A stretch of 35,656 bases of DNA from Winslowiella iniecta (GCF_001267535.1 NZ_JRXE01000002.1:93373-129028), one strand, 5' to 3'. Counted from the first letter of the stretch, positions 8,308-18,232 are shown. Made by a program: numbers and translations. Notes: generated by a model from the sequence alone, not told the origin.

Positions 8308-9290
8308 AAAATGGCGTCAATCTGCTCCAGCTCCTGCTCGCTGAACTGGCGATTCGCCAGCATCTCCACCGCATCATCAATCTGGCTGGTTTTACTGGCA
8401 CCGATTAATACCGAGGTGACGCGATCGCCGCGAAGCACCCACGCCAGCGCCATCTGTGACAGCTTCTGACCGCGATCTGCCGCCAGCTGATTGAGCTGAC
8501 GCACTTTCGCCATTTTCTCTTCCGTCAGCTGATCGCTGTTCAGGAAACGGCTGCCGCTGGCGGCACGGGAATCCTGCGGCACGCCCTGTAAATACCGATC
8601 GGTCAGCATGCCGCCTGCCAGCGGTGAAAAGGCGATACTGCCGACGCCGCCCTGATTTAACACCTCCAGCAGTCCGTCCTCCGGTGTGCGTTCAAACATG
8701 GAATACTTCGGCTGATGGATCAGGCATGGCGTCCCGAGATCGCGCAGGATAGCGATAGCCTGCTGCGCCAGGTCTGCCGGATAGTTAGAGATCGCCGCGT
8801 ACAGCGCTTTCCCCTGACGCACCAGATGGTCGAGCGCGCCCATGGTCTCTTCCAGCGGCGTTTCCGGGTCCGGCCGGTGGTGATAGAAGATATCAACGTA
8901 CTCCAGTCCCATACGCTTCAGGCTCTGATCGAGGCTGGAAACCAGATACTTACGGGATCCCCAGTCGCCGTAGGGGCCATCCCACATGGTATAACCGGCT
9001 TTCGATGAAATAATCAGCTCGTCACGATAGGCATAAAAGTCTTCGCGCAGGATACGCCCGAAATTCTCCTCGGCCGAGCCCGGCGGTGGTCCATAGTTAT
9101 TGGCCAGATCGAAATGGGTGATTCCACGATCAAACGCATGGCGCAGCAAATTACGGCTGTTCTCCAGCAGCGTGCTATCGCCGAAGTTATGCCATAAACC
9201 CAGCGAAATCGCCGGAAGTTTCAGGCCGCTACGTCCGCAGCGGCGATATTCCATCTGTTGATAGCGCCCGGCATCGGGAAGATAGTGCAT
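8301..9290 (-). CDS. aldo/keto reductase, YghZ/Gpr-like
   Basis: 329-residue NADPH-dependent reductase of the AKR superfamily, close to E. coli YghZ (L-glyceraldehyde 3-phosphate reductase, 346 residues). The catalytic tetrad is readable as D61, Y66, K97 and H138, in FDLANNYG, SSKAGY and YHHR. The cofactor end shows SVLIGASKTSQ. The start at 9290 fits the YghZ N-terminus (a short leader, then RYGQMQYRYCGKSGL-like sequence). The ribosome site is CAGGAT. The C-terminus is about 15 residues shorter than YghZ. Transcribed divergently from ipdC. Physiological substrate is uncertain: glyceraldehyde-3-phosphate or methylglyoxal-type aldehydes are known for the family. An operator-like palindrome lies in its promoter. 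Confidence 0.9.
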   Translation of the reverse strand: MHYLPDAGRYQQMEYRRCGRSGLKLPAISLGLWHNFGDSTLLENSRNLLRHAFDRGITHFDLANNYGPPPGSAEENFGRILREDFYAYRDELIISSKAGYTMWDGPYGDWGSRKYLVSSLDQSLKRMGLEYVDIFYHHRPDPETPLEETMGALDHLVRQGKALYAAISNYPADLAQQAIAILRDLGTPCLIHQPKYSMFERTPEDGLLEVLNQGGVGSIAFSPLAGGMLTDRYLQGVPQDSRAASGSRFLNSDQLTEEKMAKVRQLNQLAADRGQKLSQMALAWVLRGDRVTSVLIGASKTSQIDDAVEMLANRQFSEQELEQIDAILV

Positions 9291-9336
9291 GTTTTTATCC
9301 TGCTGTTTTTAGGGTCGGTAAGCCTTACAGCATAGC

Positions 9337-9354
9337 AGTGTATGCGTTTACACT
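9337..9354. promoter_or_regulatory. LacI/GalR-type operator-like palindrome between the reductase and ipdC
   Basis: AGTGTATGC/GTTTACACT is an 18-bp near-palindrome with central CG. The 16-mer GTGTATGCGTTTACAC misses the GalR-type consensus at one defined position. On the minus strand it overlaps the spacer of a plausible reductase promoter (TTAGTG, 16 bases, TATGCT), 47 bp before the reductase start. Which LacI-family protein binds is unknown; none is encoded in the window. Confidence 0.55.
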
Positions 9355-9508
9355 AACCGGTTCCGCGCCCTGTATCGCAACTTACAGAAAATTCCGCACG
9401 TGTAACGTTCTGTTGCCAGAGACAAGCGTATCAGCATCGGCTGTCAGGTCGCCGTTATTGCTAATTATTCGATACTAAATAATAAGTTTGATAATAAGGG
9501 GTCTGACA

Positions 9509-11164
9509 ATGAGCACGACCACGGTTGGCGATTATCTGCTGTATCGACTTAATGAAATCGGTATTGAACATCTCTTCGGCGTTCCCGGCGACTATAACCT
9601 GCAGTTTCTCGATCACGTCATTGATCATCCTCAGCTCACCTGGGTCGGTTGTACCAATGAGCTGAATGCGGCCTATGCCGCCGATGGCTATGCCCGCTGT
9701 CGACCTGCCGCGGCATTGCTGACGACTTTTGGCGTCGGCGAATTAAGTGCAATTAACGGCATTGCGGGCAGCTATGCCGAGTATCTGCCGGTGATACATA
9801 TTGTTGGCGCGCCTTCGCTAAGTGCGCAGCAGCAAGGGGATTTAATTCACCATTCGCTTGGTGAGGGCGACTTCTCATCGTTCCTGCGGATGTCTCAGCC
9901 GGTCAGCGTCGCGCAGGCGGCGTTAACGCCGGACAATGCCTGCAAGGAAATCGATCGGGTGCTGGCGGAAGTGCTGATTCAGCGCCGTCCTGGCTATTTG
10001 TTATTGTCGACTGATGTGGCGGCTGCCCCGGCGGCATTGCCGCAATCAACCTTGAGTTTGCCGACTGCGCCGGATCATCGTGCCGTGCTGGCGGCATTTA
10101 GCGATGCGGCAGAACAGATGCTGGCGCAGGCGAAAAGCGTTTCGCTACTGGCCGATTTTCTCGCCGATCGTTTTGGTGTTACCCGCGCGCTGGCAGCCTG
10201 GCTGCAACAGGTTCCTCTGCCGCACGCCACCTTACTCATGGGCAAAGGCGTGCTGTCTGAACAGCAGCCGGGCTTTGTGGGGACTTATGCCGGTGCCGCC
10301 AGCATCGATTCCACCCGCGGCGCCATCGAGGAAGCCGGGGTGATTATTGGCGTCGGCGTGCGTTTTAGCGATACCATCACCGCCGGTTTCAGCCAGCAGA
10401 TTGATGCGCGCCGTTTTATCGATATTCAGCCATTTTTCAGCCGCATTGGTGATCGCCAGTTTGATCATCTGCCGATGCAGGCGGCAGTCGCGGCGCTGCA
10501 CCAGCTCTGTTTACGCTATCAACAGCAATGGTCGATCACTGCGCCATCACCGCCAGCGTTGCCGCCCGCAGCGGGGAGCGAGCTTAGCCAGAATGCCTTC
10601 TGGCAGGCTATGCAGAATTTTATCCGGCCGGGCGATCTGCTGGTGGCAGATCAGGGAACCGCCGCTTTTGGTGCCGCCGCGCTGCGCCTGCCGCAAAACT
10701 GCCAGCTGCTGGTACAGCCATTATGGGGATCGATTGGTTACAGTTTACCGGCAACATTTGGCGCGCAAACCGCCGATACGGAGCGGCGGGTAATTCTGAT
10801 AATCGGCGACGGCTCGGCGCAGCTGACCATTCAGGAGTTAAGTTCGATGATGCGCGATGGCCTGAAGCCGATCATTTTCCTGCTGAATAATAACGGCTAT
10901 ACGGTAGAACGGGCGATTCATGGCGCTGAGCAGCGCTATAATGATATCGCCGCCTGGAACTGGACCCAGTTGCCCCAGGCGTTAAGCGTGCATTGCCCGG
11001 CGCAAAGCTGGCGGGTGGTGGAGACCGTCCAGTTGACGGACGTCATGAAGGTGATTGCCGCCAGCCCGCGCCTGTCGCTGGTTGAAGTGGTCTTGCCCGC
11101 GATGGATGTTCCGCCGCTGTTGCAGGCGGTAAGCGCAGCGTTAAACCAGCGTAACTCATCATGA
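9509..11164 (+). CDS. ipdC: indolepyruvate decarboxylase
   Basis: Thiamine-diphosphate enzyme converting indole-3-pyruvate to indole-3-acetaldehyde, the key step of indole-3-acetic acid synthesis from tryptophan. The 551 residues match the Enterobacter/Pantoea enzyme (about 552). Catalytic features include E51 in CTNELNAAYAADGYAR, the H114-H115 pair in LIHHSLGEGDF, and the ThDP/Mg motif GDGSAQLTIQELSSMM ending in LNNNGYTVE. An open frame extends seven codons upstream, but the AAGGGG ribosome site at 9496-9501 and the family N-terminus select ATG 9509. AT-rich DNA before it includes GATACTAAAT, a possible -10. Pyruvate or phenylpyruvate decarboxylation is the alternative activity in this family. 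Confidence 0.93.
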   Translation: MSTTTVGDYLLYRLNEIGIEHLFGVPGDYNLQFLDHVIDHPQLTWVGCTNELNAAYAADGYARCRPAAALLTTFGVGELSAINGIAGSYAEYLPVIHIVGAPSLSAQQQGDLIHHSLGEGDFSSFLRMSQPVSVAQAALTPDNACKEIDRVLAEVLIQRRPGYLLLSTDVAAAPAALPQSTLSLPTAPDHRAVLAAFSDAAEQMLAQAKSVSLLADFLADRFGVTRALAAWLQQVPLPHATLLMGKGVLSEQQPGFVGTYAGAASIDSTRGAIEEAGVIIGVGVRFSDTITAGFSQQIDARRFIDIQPFFSRIGDRQFDHLPMQAAVAALHQLCLRYQQQWSITAPSPPALPPAAGSELSQNAFWQAMQNFIRPGDLLVADQGTAAFGAAALRLPQNCQLLVQPLWGSIGYSLPATFGAQTADTERRVILIIGDGSAQLTIQELSSMMRDGLKPIIFLLNNNGYTVERAIHGAEQRYNDIAAWNWTQLPQALSVHCPAQSWRVVETVQLTDVMKVIAASPRLSLVEVVLPAMDVPPLLQAVSAALNQRNSS

Positions 11165-11236
11165 CTTTTCGGAAAGATGCCGCTGGGCAGCGTGGCCGCT
11201 GACAGATAAGGTATAACAGGCTTTTTTTCAACTTTA

Positions 11237-11271
11237 CGCTCACCTTTCTTCCCGGTGAGCGTTGTTGTTTT
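11237..11271 (+). terminator. ipdC terminator
   Basis: CGCTCACC and GGTGAGCG form a perfect 8-bp stem with a 9-base loop, followed by TTGTTGTTTT. It sits 72 bases after the ipdC stop and before glk, so the two genes are probably transcribed separately. Confidence 0.8.
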
Positions 11272-11323
11272 ATCGGGGGAAATTTATAGTGGTACTCATT
11301 GACGTAAACGGAGCAGCAGAAGA

Positions 11324-12289
11324 ATGACAAAATATGCTTTGACAGGCGATGTTGGCGGCACTAACGCGCGGCTTGCCTTGTGCGATGTGGAAACCGGCAG
11401 CATATCGCAGGTCAAAACTTTCCCGACATCAGATTATGACAGCCTTGAAGCGGTTATTCGCGTCTTCCTCGATGAGCAACAGCAGGATATTAAAGATGGC
11501 TGTATCGCCATTGCCTGCCCGATCACTGAAGACTGGGTCGAGATGACCAATCATGACTGGGCATTCTCCACTAAGCTGCTGAAGGCCAATCTGGGTTTTG
11601 ACCATCTGGAAATTATTAACGACTTTACCGCGGTATCAATGGCGATTCCGATGCTGTCCGCCGCAGATGTGATTCAGTTTGGCGGGAAAGAAGCGGTTAA
11701 AGACCGTCCGATTGCGGTATACGGTGCCGGAACCGGACTGGGCGTGGCCCACCTGGTACACGTCGACAAGCGCTGGGTCAGTTTGCCGGGTGAGGGCGGT
11801 CACGTTGATTTTGCGCCTAACAGCGAAGAGGAAGACCTGATTCTGGAAGTGCTGCGTGCTGAAATTGGTCATGTTTCTGCCGAGCGCGTGCTGTCGGGAA
11901 TGGGGCTGGTTAATCTGTATCGGGCGATTGTAAAATCAGATGACCGTGTACCAGAAAACCTGACGCCAAAAGATGTCTCCACGCGTGCGCTGGAAGACAG
12001 CTGTATCGACTGCCGTCGTGCACTGGCGCTTTTCTGCGTAATTATGGGGCGTTTTGGCGGCAATCTGGCGCTGACGCTGGGCACCTTTGGCGGCGTGTAT
12101 ATCGCCGGGGGGATTGTGCCGCGCTTCCTCGAATTCTTTAAATCTTCAGGTTTCCGTGCGGCATTTGAAGATAAAGGGCGTTTTCGCGACTATGTCACGG
12201 ATATTCCGGTGTATATGATCACCCACGATCAGCCTGGCCTGCTGGGCGCCGGTGCCCATCTGCGTCAGACACTGGGACGCGTGCTTTAA
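11324..12289 (+). CDS. glk: glucokinase
   Basis: Cytoplasmic ATP-dependent phosphorylation of free glucose to glucose-6-phosphate. The 321 residues match E. coli Glk. Visible motifs are the phosphate-binding [12 protein letters not shown] at residues 8-19, catalytic D100 in INDFTAVS, the [11 protein letters not shown] loop, and [11 protein letters not shown] with the glucose-contacting glutamate. The ribosome site is a weak AGAAG close to ATG 11324. It is followed by a very strong hairpin at 12298 and then by ypdB on the opposite strand, the same neighbourhood as in E. coli. Confidence 0.96.
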   Translation: MTKYALTGDVGGTNARLALCDVETGSISQVKTFPTSDYDSLEAVIRVFLDEQQQDIKDGCIAIACPITEDWVEMTNHDWAFSTKLLKANLGFDHLEIINDFTAVSMAIPMLSAADVIQFGGKEAVKDRPIAVYGAGTGLGVAHLVHVDKRWVSLPGEGGHVDFAPNSEEEDLILEVLRAEIGHVSAERVLSGMGLVNLYRAIVKSDDRVPENLTPKDVSTRALEDSCIDCRRALALFCVIMGRFGGNLALTLGTFGGVYIAGGIVPRFLEFFKSSGFRAAFEDKGRFRDYVTDIPVYMITHDQPGLLGAGAHLRQTLGRVL

Positions 12290-12297
12290 ACGCTCTC

Positions 12298-12325
12298 GCA
12301 CGGGCGGCGTTCTCGCCGCCCGTGC
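12298..12325. terminator. 12-bp perfect hairpin between glk and ypdB
   Basis: GCACGGGCGGCG and its complement flank a TTCT tetraloop. There is no T-tract on either side, so it is either a Rho-type 3' stabiliser or a transcription barrier between these convergent genes. Confidence 0.55.
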
Positions 12326-12373
12326 CGAGGATGCATGCCATCAGTGCCGGAGCCGAAAACGACTCCCCTGGAG

Positions 12374-13111
12374 CTACAGCCGCATTAACTGTCTGAATGC
12401 CTTAACTTTACTTCTGCTGACCGGCACCTGAAAATCCAGATCGCGTAGCTTCAAAATATAGGTGTTGTTAAACCACGGCTCGATTTCGCGGATCTTACTC
12501 AGATTCACGCACCAGGAGCGGTGACAGCGGAAGAAATACTCTTCCGGCAGGCGGCTACAAAACTCGGTGATATTCATCGACATCACATACTCCTCGCGCC
12601 GCGTATAGACAAACGTCATCTTTTCATGGGCTTCGGCATAATAAATATCGTTAATATCAGTGACGATAATGCGCTCATCTTTCTCTAAATTGATGGTCAT
12701 TTGCGTGTGACGCGTCTGCGCCGTGCCAGGCATTTGCGCCTGCTGATTTTGCTGGTGAGTCAGCTCCAGCTTGCGCAGCATCGTGACGATTCGCGACTCA
12801 TGATACGGTTTCAGAATATAGTCGAAAGCTTCCAGTTCAAAGGCTTCCACCGCATGTTCTTTATAGGCGGTAATAAATACAATCAGCGGCTTATGCGCGA
12901 ATTTGCTGATATTTTGCGCCAGCAGCACCCCATCGAGGGAGGGAATATTAATATCAAGGAAGATCACGTCGACCTGGTGATTTTGCAGATACTTCAGCAC
13001 GTCGAGGCCATCATCGAAGCTGGCTTCAATCTTAATCTGGCTATGTTGGTTAATCAGCCAGCTTAATTCTTGCTGGGCGAGAAACTCATCTTCGACAATA
13101 ATCGCATTCAC
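12374..13111 (-). CDS. ypdB: LytTR response regulator YpdB (PyrR)
   Basis: Response regulator of the YpdAB (PyrSR) pyruvate-sensing pair. Residues 1-120 form the receiver with acidic pocket E7-D8, phospho-acceptor D53 in IFLDINIPSLDG, and the conserved T/K positions in VFITAYKEH and DYILKPY. Residues 140-245 form a LytTR DNA-binding domain (KDERIIVTDINDIYYAEAHE, FFRCHRSWCVNL). It is nearly collinear with the 244-residue E. coli protein. It lies 25 bp downstream of ypdA on the same strand, so the two are co-transcribed. In E. coli its known target is yhjX, which is also in this window and carries a matching site. Confidence 0.97.
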   Translation of the reverse strand: MNAIIVEDEFLAQQELSWLINQHSQIKIEASFDDGLDVLKYLQNHQVDVIFLDINIPSLDGVLLAQNISKFAHKPLIVFITAYKEHAVEAFELEAFDYILKPYHESRIVTMLRKLELTHQQNQQAQMPGTAQTRHTQMTINLEKDERIIVTDINDIYYAEAHEKMTFVYTRREEYVMSMNITEFCSRLPEEYFFRCHRSWCVNLSKIREIEPWFNNTYILKLRDLDFQVPVSRSKVKAFRQLMRL

Positions 13112-13136
13112 AAGCTATTCCCCGAAAAACGGCGTA

Positions 13137-14843
13137 TCACACCGAAAGTGAACCATTATTTTCTGGCAGCGAACTGCCATTTTTACTGACGTAGAACGCG
13201 ATTTCCGTACCGGGATTCAGTCGGTAAATCTGCAATCCTTCGCCATACAGTAACTTCACGCGATGATGTACATTAAGCAAACCAATTTTATTGCCGGGCA
13301 TTTCATTATTTTCCACCCGTGCGATCACTTCATCACTGATGCCATTGCCGGTATCGCGCACCGAAATGCGCACCCGATTACCCTGATCCTGTACCGCCAG
13401 CACCACCACGCCTTTGCCCCGGCAGGGCTGAATGCCGTGCACAATGGCATTTTCCACCAGCGGCTGGATTAACAGACTGGGTACTTTGCAGGCCACATCT
13501 TCATCGACTTCATAAATGACCGTCAGTTTGTCACCAAAACGCGCCTGCTCAATCGCAATATAGTCCTTGATTTGATACAGCTCTTTTTTAATGTCGATGG
13601 CGTCATCATCGCTGAACTCAAGGTTATAACGCAGATAGCGCGACAGATTGATAATTAACTGACGAGCGGTATCGGGATTCAGCCGGATTGAGGAGGAGAT
13701 GGCATTCAGCGCGTTAAACAGAAAGTGCGGGTTAATCTTGCTTTGCAGCGCGCGTAGTTCGGCTTTATTCGCCATTTCACGCAGCTGTTCGGCGCGCGAA
13801 ACTTCCAGCTGCGTCGAGATAATTTGCGACAGCCCAATTGCCATCTCTTTTAGCGACCAGGTAATACGGTGCGCGTGGCGATAGTAAATTTTCAGCGTTC
13901 CGGTCACTTCGCCTTTTTCGCGCAGCGGAATCACAATCATCGAGTGAATATCCGGGGTGCGGTGCGCTTCATCATTGTTCTTAATGATGATTTTTCCGGT
14001 AGCAATCGCCTGCGCGGTGGTCGGGCTGATGCCATCGTCACCGTTGTGATAGTTCTGTTCACCAAAGCCGACGTAGGCAAGGATCTGATTTTTATTGGTA
14101 ATTGCTACCGCATCGGCGTTGATATCGCAGCGAATAATATCGCATACCTTGCGCAGCGACTGGCTGTTTACCTGGCGAAACAGCGGCAGGGTTTTATTGG
14201 CAATATCCAGCGCCAGCTTGGCCTGACGCGCGGCAATCGCCTCTTTTTCACCTTCGACGCTCTGCACCAGTAGCACAATCAAGCCGATGCACACCGCGCC
14301 GAGAATCATCGGGATGGCAATTTCAGAGACGATGGCCAGACCCAGCGATTTAGGCTCGGCCCACAGTACAATTAACAGCATGGTCAGCGATTCGCACAGC
14401 ATGCCGCCAAAAATACCGACGCTCCACTGTTTGTCCTTCGCCACTTTCAGATTGATCCAGCCCGCGATAAATCCGGCGGCAATACTGGTGATCAGGCAAG
14501 GAACCGAGGTTACACCGTGGATATCGATCAGAAAACGGTGAACGCCGGCAATCACGCCGGTGGCAATGCCGACCCACGGACCAAACAGAATCCCGCCGGA
14601 CATCACCGCAATCACCCGGACGTTAACCAGCGAGCCGTCAACGTTAATGCCGCTCCAGGTGCCAAACAGCGCGAACAGCGAAAAGATCGCGGTAACCGCA
14701 ACCAGCTCCTGACGCGAATGCTGATCTTTTTGCAGTAACTGACGGAAGTGACGCGTACGCGTCATAAAGAACAAGCTGATTAACATCAGCGCCGCGCGGT
14801 CAAATACCGCCAGCAACATGTCAAAAATGGATTGCACAGGCAT
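13137..14843 (-). CDS. ypdA: pyruvate-sensing histidine kinase YpdA (PyrS)
   Basis: LytS-type sensor kinase, 568 residues (565 in E. coli). Residues 10-195 carry the 5TM-LytS membrane sensor ([32 protein letters not shown]). Residues 215-345 form a GAF domain. The His-kinase box has phospho-acceptor H373 in [11 protein letters not shown]. The C-terminal ATPase shows N, G1 and G2 boxes ([27 protein letters not shown]). In E. coli it responds to extracellular pyruvate. The ATG at 14843 lacks a ribosome site; a GTG six bases later (14837), preceded by GCGGGA, matches the E. coli N-terminus better and may be the true start. Confidence 0.96.
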   Translation of the reverse strand: MPVQSIFDMLLAVFDRAALMLISLFFMTRTRHFRQLLQKDQHSRQELVAVTAIFSLFALFGTWSGINVDGSLVNVRVIAVMSGGILFGPWVGIATGVIAGVHRFLIDIHGVTSVPCLITSIAAGFIAGWINLKVAKDKQWSVGIFGGMLCESLTMLLIVLWAEPKSLGLAIVSEIAIPMILGAVCIGLIVLLVQSVEGEKEAIAARQAKLALDIANKTLPLFRQVNSQSLRKVCDIIRCDINADAVAITNKNQILAYVGFGEQNYHNGDDGISPTTAQAIATGKIIIKNNDEAHRTPDIHSMIVIPLREKGEVTGTLKIYYRHAHRITWSLKEMAIGLSQIISTQLEVSRAEQLREMANKAELRALQSKINPHFLFNALNAISSSIRLNPDTARQLIINLSRYLRYNLEFSDDDAIDIKKELYQIKDYIAIEQARFGDKLTVIYEVDEDVACKVPSLLIQPLVENAIVHGIQPCRGKGVVVLAVQDQGNRVRISVRDTGNGISDEVIARVENNEMPGNKIGLLNVHHRVKLLYGEGLQIYRLNPGTEIAFYVSKNGSSLPENNGSLSV

Positions 14844-14958
14844 CCCGCAAGGCTAAGACTGAAGCCCCAATCATAAGGAAACTGACGGTAATGTGCCAGG
14901 CAAGCAGGCGGAAGATTGCCGCTTAGCGGCTTCAGATCAATTTTGCCGGGTTAAATCG

Positions 14959-14980
14959 CGGGGCGAAAGCCTTCGCCCCG
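14959..14980 (-). terminator. hairpin after the DUF1479 gene
   Basis: CGGGGCGAA and TTCGCCCCG form a perfect 9-bp stem with a 4-base loop, seven bases past the DUF1479 stop. The downstream minus-strand sequence has only a short T-run. Confidence 0.55.
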
Positions 14981-14986
14981 TCATGA

Positions 14987-16228
14987 TTAGCCTTTAAGTT
15001 GCGCCTTACCTAAGGTGGTCAGGCTCTGTTCACCGGCGCGGCCGATGAAATCGACCTCAAAGTCATCGGCGGCAAAGTCCGGCGGAGATTTACCCTCAAC
15101 AAATGCCGGCCACTGGCGTTGCAGATATGCCGCGTTTTTCTCACACCATGGCGCTGCGGCGATATACATAACATTACTGTCAAACTCGCCCTGATGATCG
15201 TTTTCAACCGCATGAATCACATCGCAGTGCCAGAAGACCGTATCTCCCGGCTCCATGTCGGGAATTGAGGAAATCCCTTCCAGTAAAAGAGGATGCCATA
15301 TTTCGCCGACCGATAATGCCCGACCAGGCGCAGCACCACAGAGATCGTCTTCCGGTACATCATCCTGGAGTGCGCGCAGCAAAATATAGGCCATGGCGTT
15401 GGCCACCGGCAGTAACCGCAGCGTGCCGCCATGCTTGCGCTGCGGCGTCAGCGCCGTCCAGCCCTGGAAAGTACGGAACATGGAACAGACCGCCGGTGAC
15501 GGACATTCGCGTACTTCGCTGCGTTTTTCCGCATCAAACGGATTATATTGCTGCCAGTTGCCGTTAAATACCGCGCGATACACATGGCGAAAATTTTCAT
15601 CCAGCCAACGCTCGATGGAACCGCCATCCACATGTGGCGACAGCCCCAGCGAACGGGAATTGGGTGGGCGGCGGCGGGTGCGATCGGCATAGGTCACCAC
15701 GCGCTGCGGGTCAAAATGCTGCTGGCCATGGCTTTCGCTTTGCCACAGGCTGTTCAGGAAAACTTGCACGGCGGTCATGCGTTGATGCTGACGCGCTTCC
15801 ACCTGCGGCGCAGACCAGTAAATGCCGTAGATTTGCGGTTTGCTGGCTTTTAAATCGCCAAAGTAATTATCTTCTGCCGCATGTTTCAGGCGCTCAACAA
15901 AGTTATTACGCTCAAGGTAGTTACCCACTTCCTGATTCCACTGCCGGGCGGTTTCCACCGGAAAGACGCCGCGAATGGTGCAGCAGCCGCGTTGTCTGAC
16001 CTGCTGTTTTTGCTGCTCGCTAATTCGCCCCTGAATAATGTCGTCAGCGTCCAGTTGCGGCACCGGATGAACGCCTGCCGCTTCTGCGCTATGCAGTTGA
16101 TCGATCTGGCGGCGCATATCGGCTTCAACTTGTTGAAATACGTCACGGTAATTGGGTAATTCAGCGCGTAACTTGATCTTTATCGCACGAATGGCGGCGG
16201 GGATATCGTCAATCTGTAGTGATGGCAT
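14987..16228 (-). CDS. DUF1479 protein, YbiU-like putative Fe(II)/2-oxoglutarate oxygenase
   Basis: 413 residues, collinear with E. coli YbiU (421, DUF1479). The fold predicted for this family is the double-stranded beta-helix of Fe(II)/2OG dioxygenases. Candidate iron ligands are H and D of [13 protein letters not shown] and the distal histidine of [15 protein letters not shown]. YbiU-like stretches include [24 protein letters not shown] and [22 protein letters not shown]. Substrate and reaction are unknown. It lies between ypdA (same strand, separated by a hairpin) and a divergent acetyltransferase, so I see no proof of joint function. This is not the position of ybiU in E. coli. Confidence 0.88.
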   Translation of the reverse strand: MPSLQIDDIPAAIRAIKIKLRAELPNYRDVFQQVEADMRRQIDQLHSAEAAGVHPVPQLDADDIIQGRISEQQKQQVRQRGCCTIRGVFPVETARQWNQEVGNYLERNNFVERLKHAAEDNYFGDLKASKPQIYGIYWSAPQVEARQHQRMTAVQVFLNSLWQSESHGQQHFDPQRVVTYADRTRRRPPNSRSLGLSPHVDGGSIERWLDENFRHVYRAVFNGNWQQYNPFDAEKRSEVRECPSPAVCSMFRTFQGWTALTPQRKHGGTLRLLPVANAMAYILLRALQDDVPEDDLCGAAPGRALSVGEIWHPLLLEGISSIPDMEPGDTVFWHCDVIHAVENDHQGEFDSNVMYIAAAPWCEKNAAYLQRQWPAFVEGKSPPDFAADDFEVDFIGRAGEQSLTTLGKAQLKG

Positions 16229-16360
16229 AAGATGTTCTCCAGGTCTGTCACACAGCTCAGAATAGTTTTTATTGGTAAGTCAGTAGCCATCAGAACGCAA
16301 AAAAGCGGAATTAAACAGGGCTGACTTTAAAACTAAACTTCCCCTTTTAGAGAGAAGGCT

Positions 16361-16888
16361 ATGCATCTGACGACAAAACGGCTGGTATTAAGCAAGCTGC
16401 AACCGGAAGACTGGCAATTGTTCAACGCGCTGCATACGGATAACCAGGTGATGCAATGGATCAGCGAGATCCCCGCGCTCAGTGATATTCGACAGCGCTT
16501 TAATGAGCGTCTGGCACCATGGCAAACCACCAGCTATCACATGCTGTGTATGGTGGTGCGGCTGCGCGACAGTGGTGAAGCACTGGGAATGCTGGGGGCA
16601 AATGCCGACTGGCGTCCGCACCGTCAGGTTGAGGTCGGTTACTCCATGCTGCCGCAATACTGGGGGCATGGATATGCCAGTGAGGCGTTACAGGCGCTGT
16701 GCCAGTTTTTAGCCGAACAGTGCGAATTCCACAAACTGAAAGCCTCAGTGGTGGAAGGAAACTGGGCATCACGGCGCGTGCTGGAAAAAAATGGTTTTGT
16801 ACTGGAAGGCACGCTACGGGATAATTATCTGCTGCGCGGGGAGTGGGTGAACGATTGGGTGTTTGGTCGCCTGAATAAGGTCTGTTGA
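16361..16888 (+). CDS. GNAT family N-acetyltransferase (RimJ/RimL type)
   Basis: 175-residue acyl-CoA-dependent transferase of the Acetyltransf_3/RimJ-like group. It starts with the typical LTTKRLVLSKLQPED. The acetyl-CoA loop reads VGYSMLPQYWGHGYASEALQ in motif A, and motif B shows VVEGNWASRRVLEKNGFVLEG (N, S, L-K-G-F positions kept). Substrate may be a protein N-terminus, an amine or an antibiotic; sequence does not tell. The ribosome site AGAAGG fits ATG 16361. It lies upstream of alaC in the same direction, 120 bp apart, but alaC seems to have its own promoter. Confidence 0.88.
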   Translation: MHLTTKRLVLSKLQPEDWQLFNALHTDNQVMQWISEIPALSDIRQRFNERLAPWQTTSYHMLCMVVRLRDSGEALGMLGANADWRPHRQVEVGYSMLPQYWGHGYASEALQALCQFLAEQCEFHKLKASVVEGNWASRRVLEKNGFVLEGTLRDNYLLRGEWVNDWVFGRLNKVC

Positions 16889-16908
16889 AAAAATTTTATC
16901 CTGCCCTC

Positions 16909-16938
16909 TCGACAGCCTGGCAAACAGTACGATATGTT
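16909..16938 (+). promoter_or_regulatory. putative alaC promoter
   Basis: TCGACA at 16909-16914, an 18-base spacer and TATGTT at 16933-16938. The two leader hairpins follow directly. Hexamer similarity only. Confidence 0.4.
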
Positions 16939-16946
16939 CATTCCTC

Positions 16947-16986
16947 GACCACCACAGTGGTCAGCGTCGCTCGGACGGTCCGGGCG
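16947..16986 (+). promoter_or_regulatory. two tandem hairpins in the alaC leader
   Basis: GACCAC-CACA-GTGGTC (16947-16962) is a perfect stem. The 19-nt hairpin at 16968-16986 has an 8-bp stem with one G-U pair. Both lie in the probable 5' leader, ending 22 bases before the alaC start. No leader peptide or T-tract is seen, so this is not a classical attenuator. Confidence 0.45.
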
Positions 16987-17008
16987 CTTACGTAAATCAG
17001 AGGATGCT

Positions 17009-18220
17009 ATGGCTGACAACGGTTCAACTCGTCGTTTTTCTCGTATCGAACGTCTCCCCCCTTATGTGTTCAATATTACTGCTGAGCTGAAAATGGCTGC
17101 GCGTCGGCGTGGCGAAGATATTATCGATTTCAGCATGGGCAACCCGGATGGCCCGACGCCGCCGCATATTGTCGAAAAACTCTGTACCGTTGCTCAGCGC
17201 GACGATACCCACGGTTATTCCACGTCACGCGGTATCCCGCGTCTGCGCCGGGCGATCTCGCGCTGGTATGCCGATCGCTATCAGGTGGATATCGATTCTG
17301 AGTCGGAAGCGATTGTCACCATTGGATCGAAAGAGGGGCTGGCGCATCTGATGCTGGCCACGCTTGATCATGGCGACACCGTTCTGGTGCCAAATCCCAG
17401 CTATCCGATTCATATTTATGGCGCAGTGATTGCCGGTGCGCAGGTACGTTCCGTGCCGCTGGTGGCAGGTGTCGACTTCTTTAATGAGCTGGAGCGTGCG
17501 ATACGTGAAAGCTATCCGAAACCGAAGATGATGATCCTCGGTTTTCCCTCCAACCCGACCGCGCAATGCGTGGAGCTGGATTTCTTCGAGCGGGTTATTG
17601 CGCTGGCGAAACAGTATAATGTGTTGGTGATCCACGATCTGGCCTACGCCGATATTGTCTATGACGGCTGGAAAGCGCCCTCCATTATGCAGGTGCCGGG
17701 TGCGCGCGATGTGGCGGTGGAGTTCTTTACGCTGTCGAAAAGTTACAATATGGCTGGCTGGCGCATTGGATTTATGGTGGGCAATAAAGAGCTGGTCAGT
17801 GCGCTGGCGCGGATTAAAAGCTACCACGATTACGGCACTTTTACCCCGTTACAAGTGGCGGCGATTGCCGCGCTGGAAGGCGATCAGCAGTGCGTGCACG
17901 ATATTGCCGCGCAGTATAAACGCCGCCGTGATGTGCTGGTGAAAGGATTGCATGAAGCGGGCTGGATGGTTGAGATGCCGAAAGCATCGATGTACGTCTG
18001 GGCGAAAATTCCCGATCACTATGCGCATTTAGGTTCGCTGGAGTTCGCTAAACATATGTTACAGGAAGCGAAAGTTTGCGTGTCGCCCGGCATTGGCTTT
18101 GGCGATTATGGCGATACCCATGTGCGCTTTGCGCTGATTGAAAACAGCGACCGAATTCGTCAGGCGGTCAGGGGAATTAAAGCGATGTTTCGAGCGGATG
18201 GCGTAACCACGTCGGAATAA
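17009..18220 (+). CDS. alaC: glutamate-pyruvate (alanine) aminotransferase AlaC
   Basis: PLP-dependent class I aminotransferase interconverting pyruvate + glutamate with L-alanine + 2-oxoglutarate. 403 residues (412 in E. coli). It is almost identical to the E. coli protein in the core. The PLP lysine is K244 in [16 protein letters not shown]182 (FPSNPT), D210 and Y213 (HDLAYAD) are the cofactor contacts. An open frame runs 25 codons upstream, but AGAGGA precedes ATG 17009 and the family N-terminus starts there. The C-terminus is about nine residues shorter than in E. coli. It is near ypdAB, as in E. coli. Product L-alanine ties it to pyruvate supply. Confidence 0.97.
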   Translation: MADNGSTRRFSRIERLPPYVFNITAELKMAARRRGEDIIDFSMGNPDGPTPPHIVEKLCTVAQRDDTHGYSTSRGIPRLRRAISRWYADRYQVDIDSESEAIVTIGSKEGLAHLMLATLDHGDTVLVPNPSYPIHIYGAVIAGAQVRSVPLVAGVDFFNELERAIRESYPKPKMMILGFPSNPTAQCVELDFFERVIALAKQYNVLVIHDLAYADIVYDGWKAPSIMQVPGARDVAVEFFTLSKSYNMAGWRIGFMVGNKELVSALARIKSYHDYGTFTPLQVAAIAALEGDQQCVHDIAAQYKRRRDVLVKGLHEAGWMVEMPKASMYVWAKIPDHYAHLGSLEFAKHMLQEAKVCVSPGIGFGDYGDTHVRFALIENSDRIRQAVRGIKAMFRADGVTTSE

Positions 18221-18232
18221 CTGAAAACACGC

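Noticed and set aside
8290-9354. Shared 13-mer GCGTTTACACTAA at both ends of the reductase gene as a transposition footprint
   Set aside because: Both copies sit in longer palindromes fitting a LacI-family operator, and the gene has normal core composition; no mobile gene is present.
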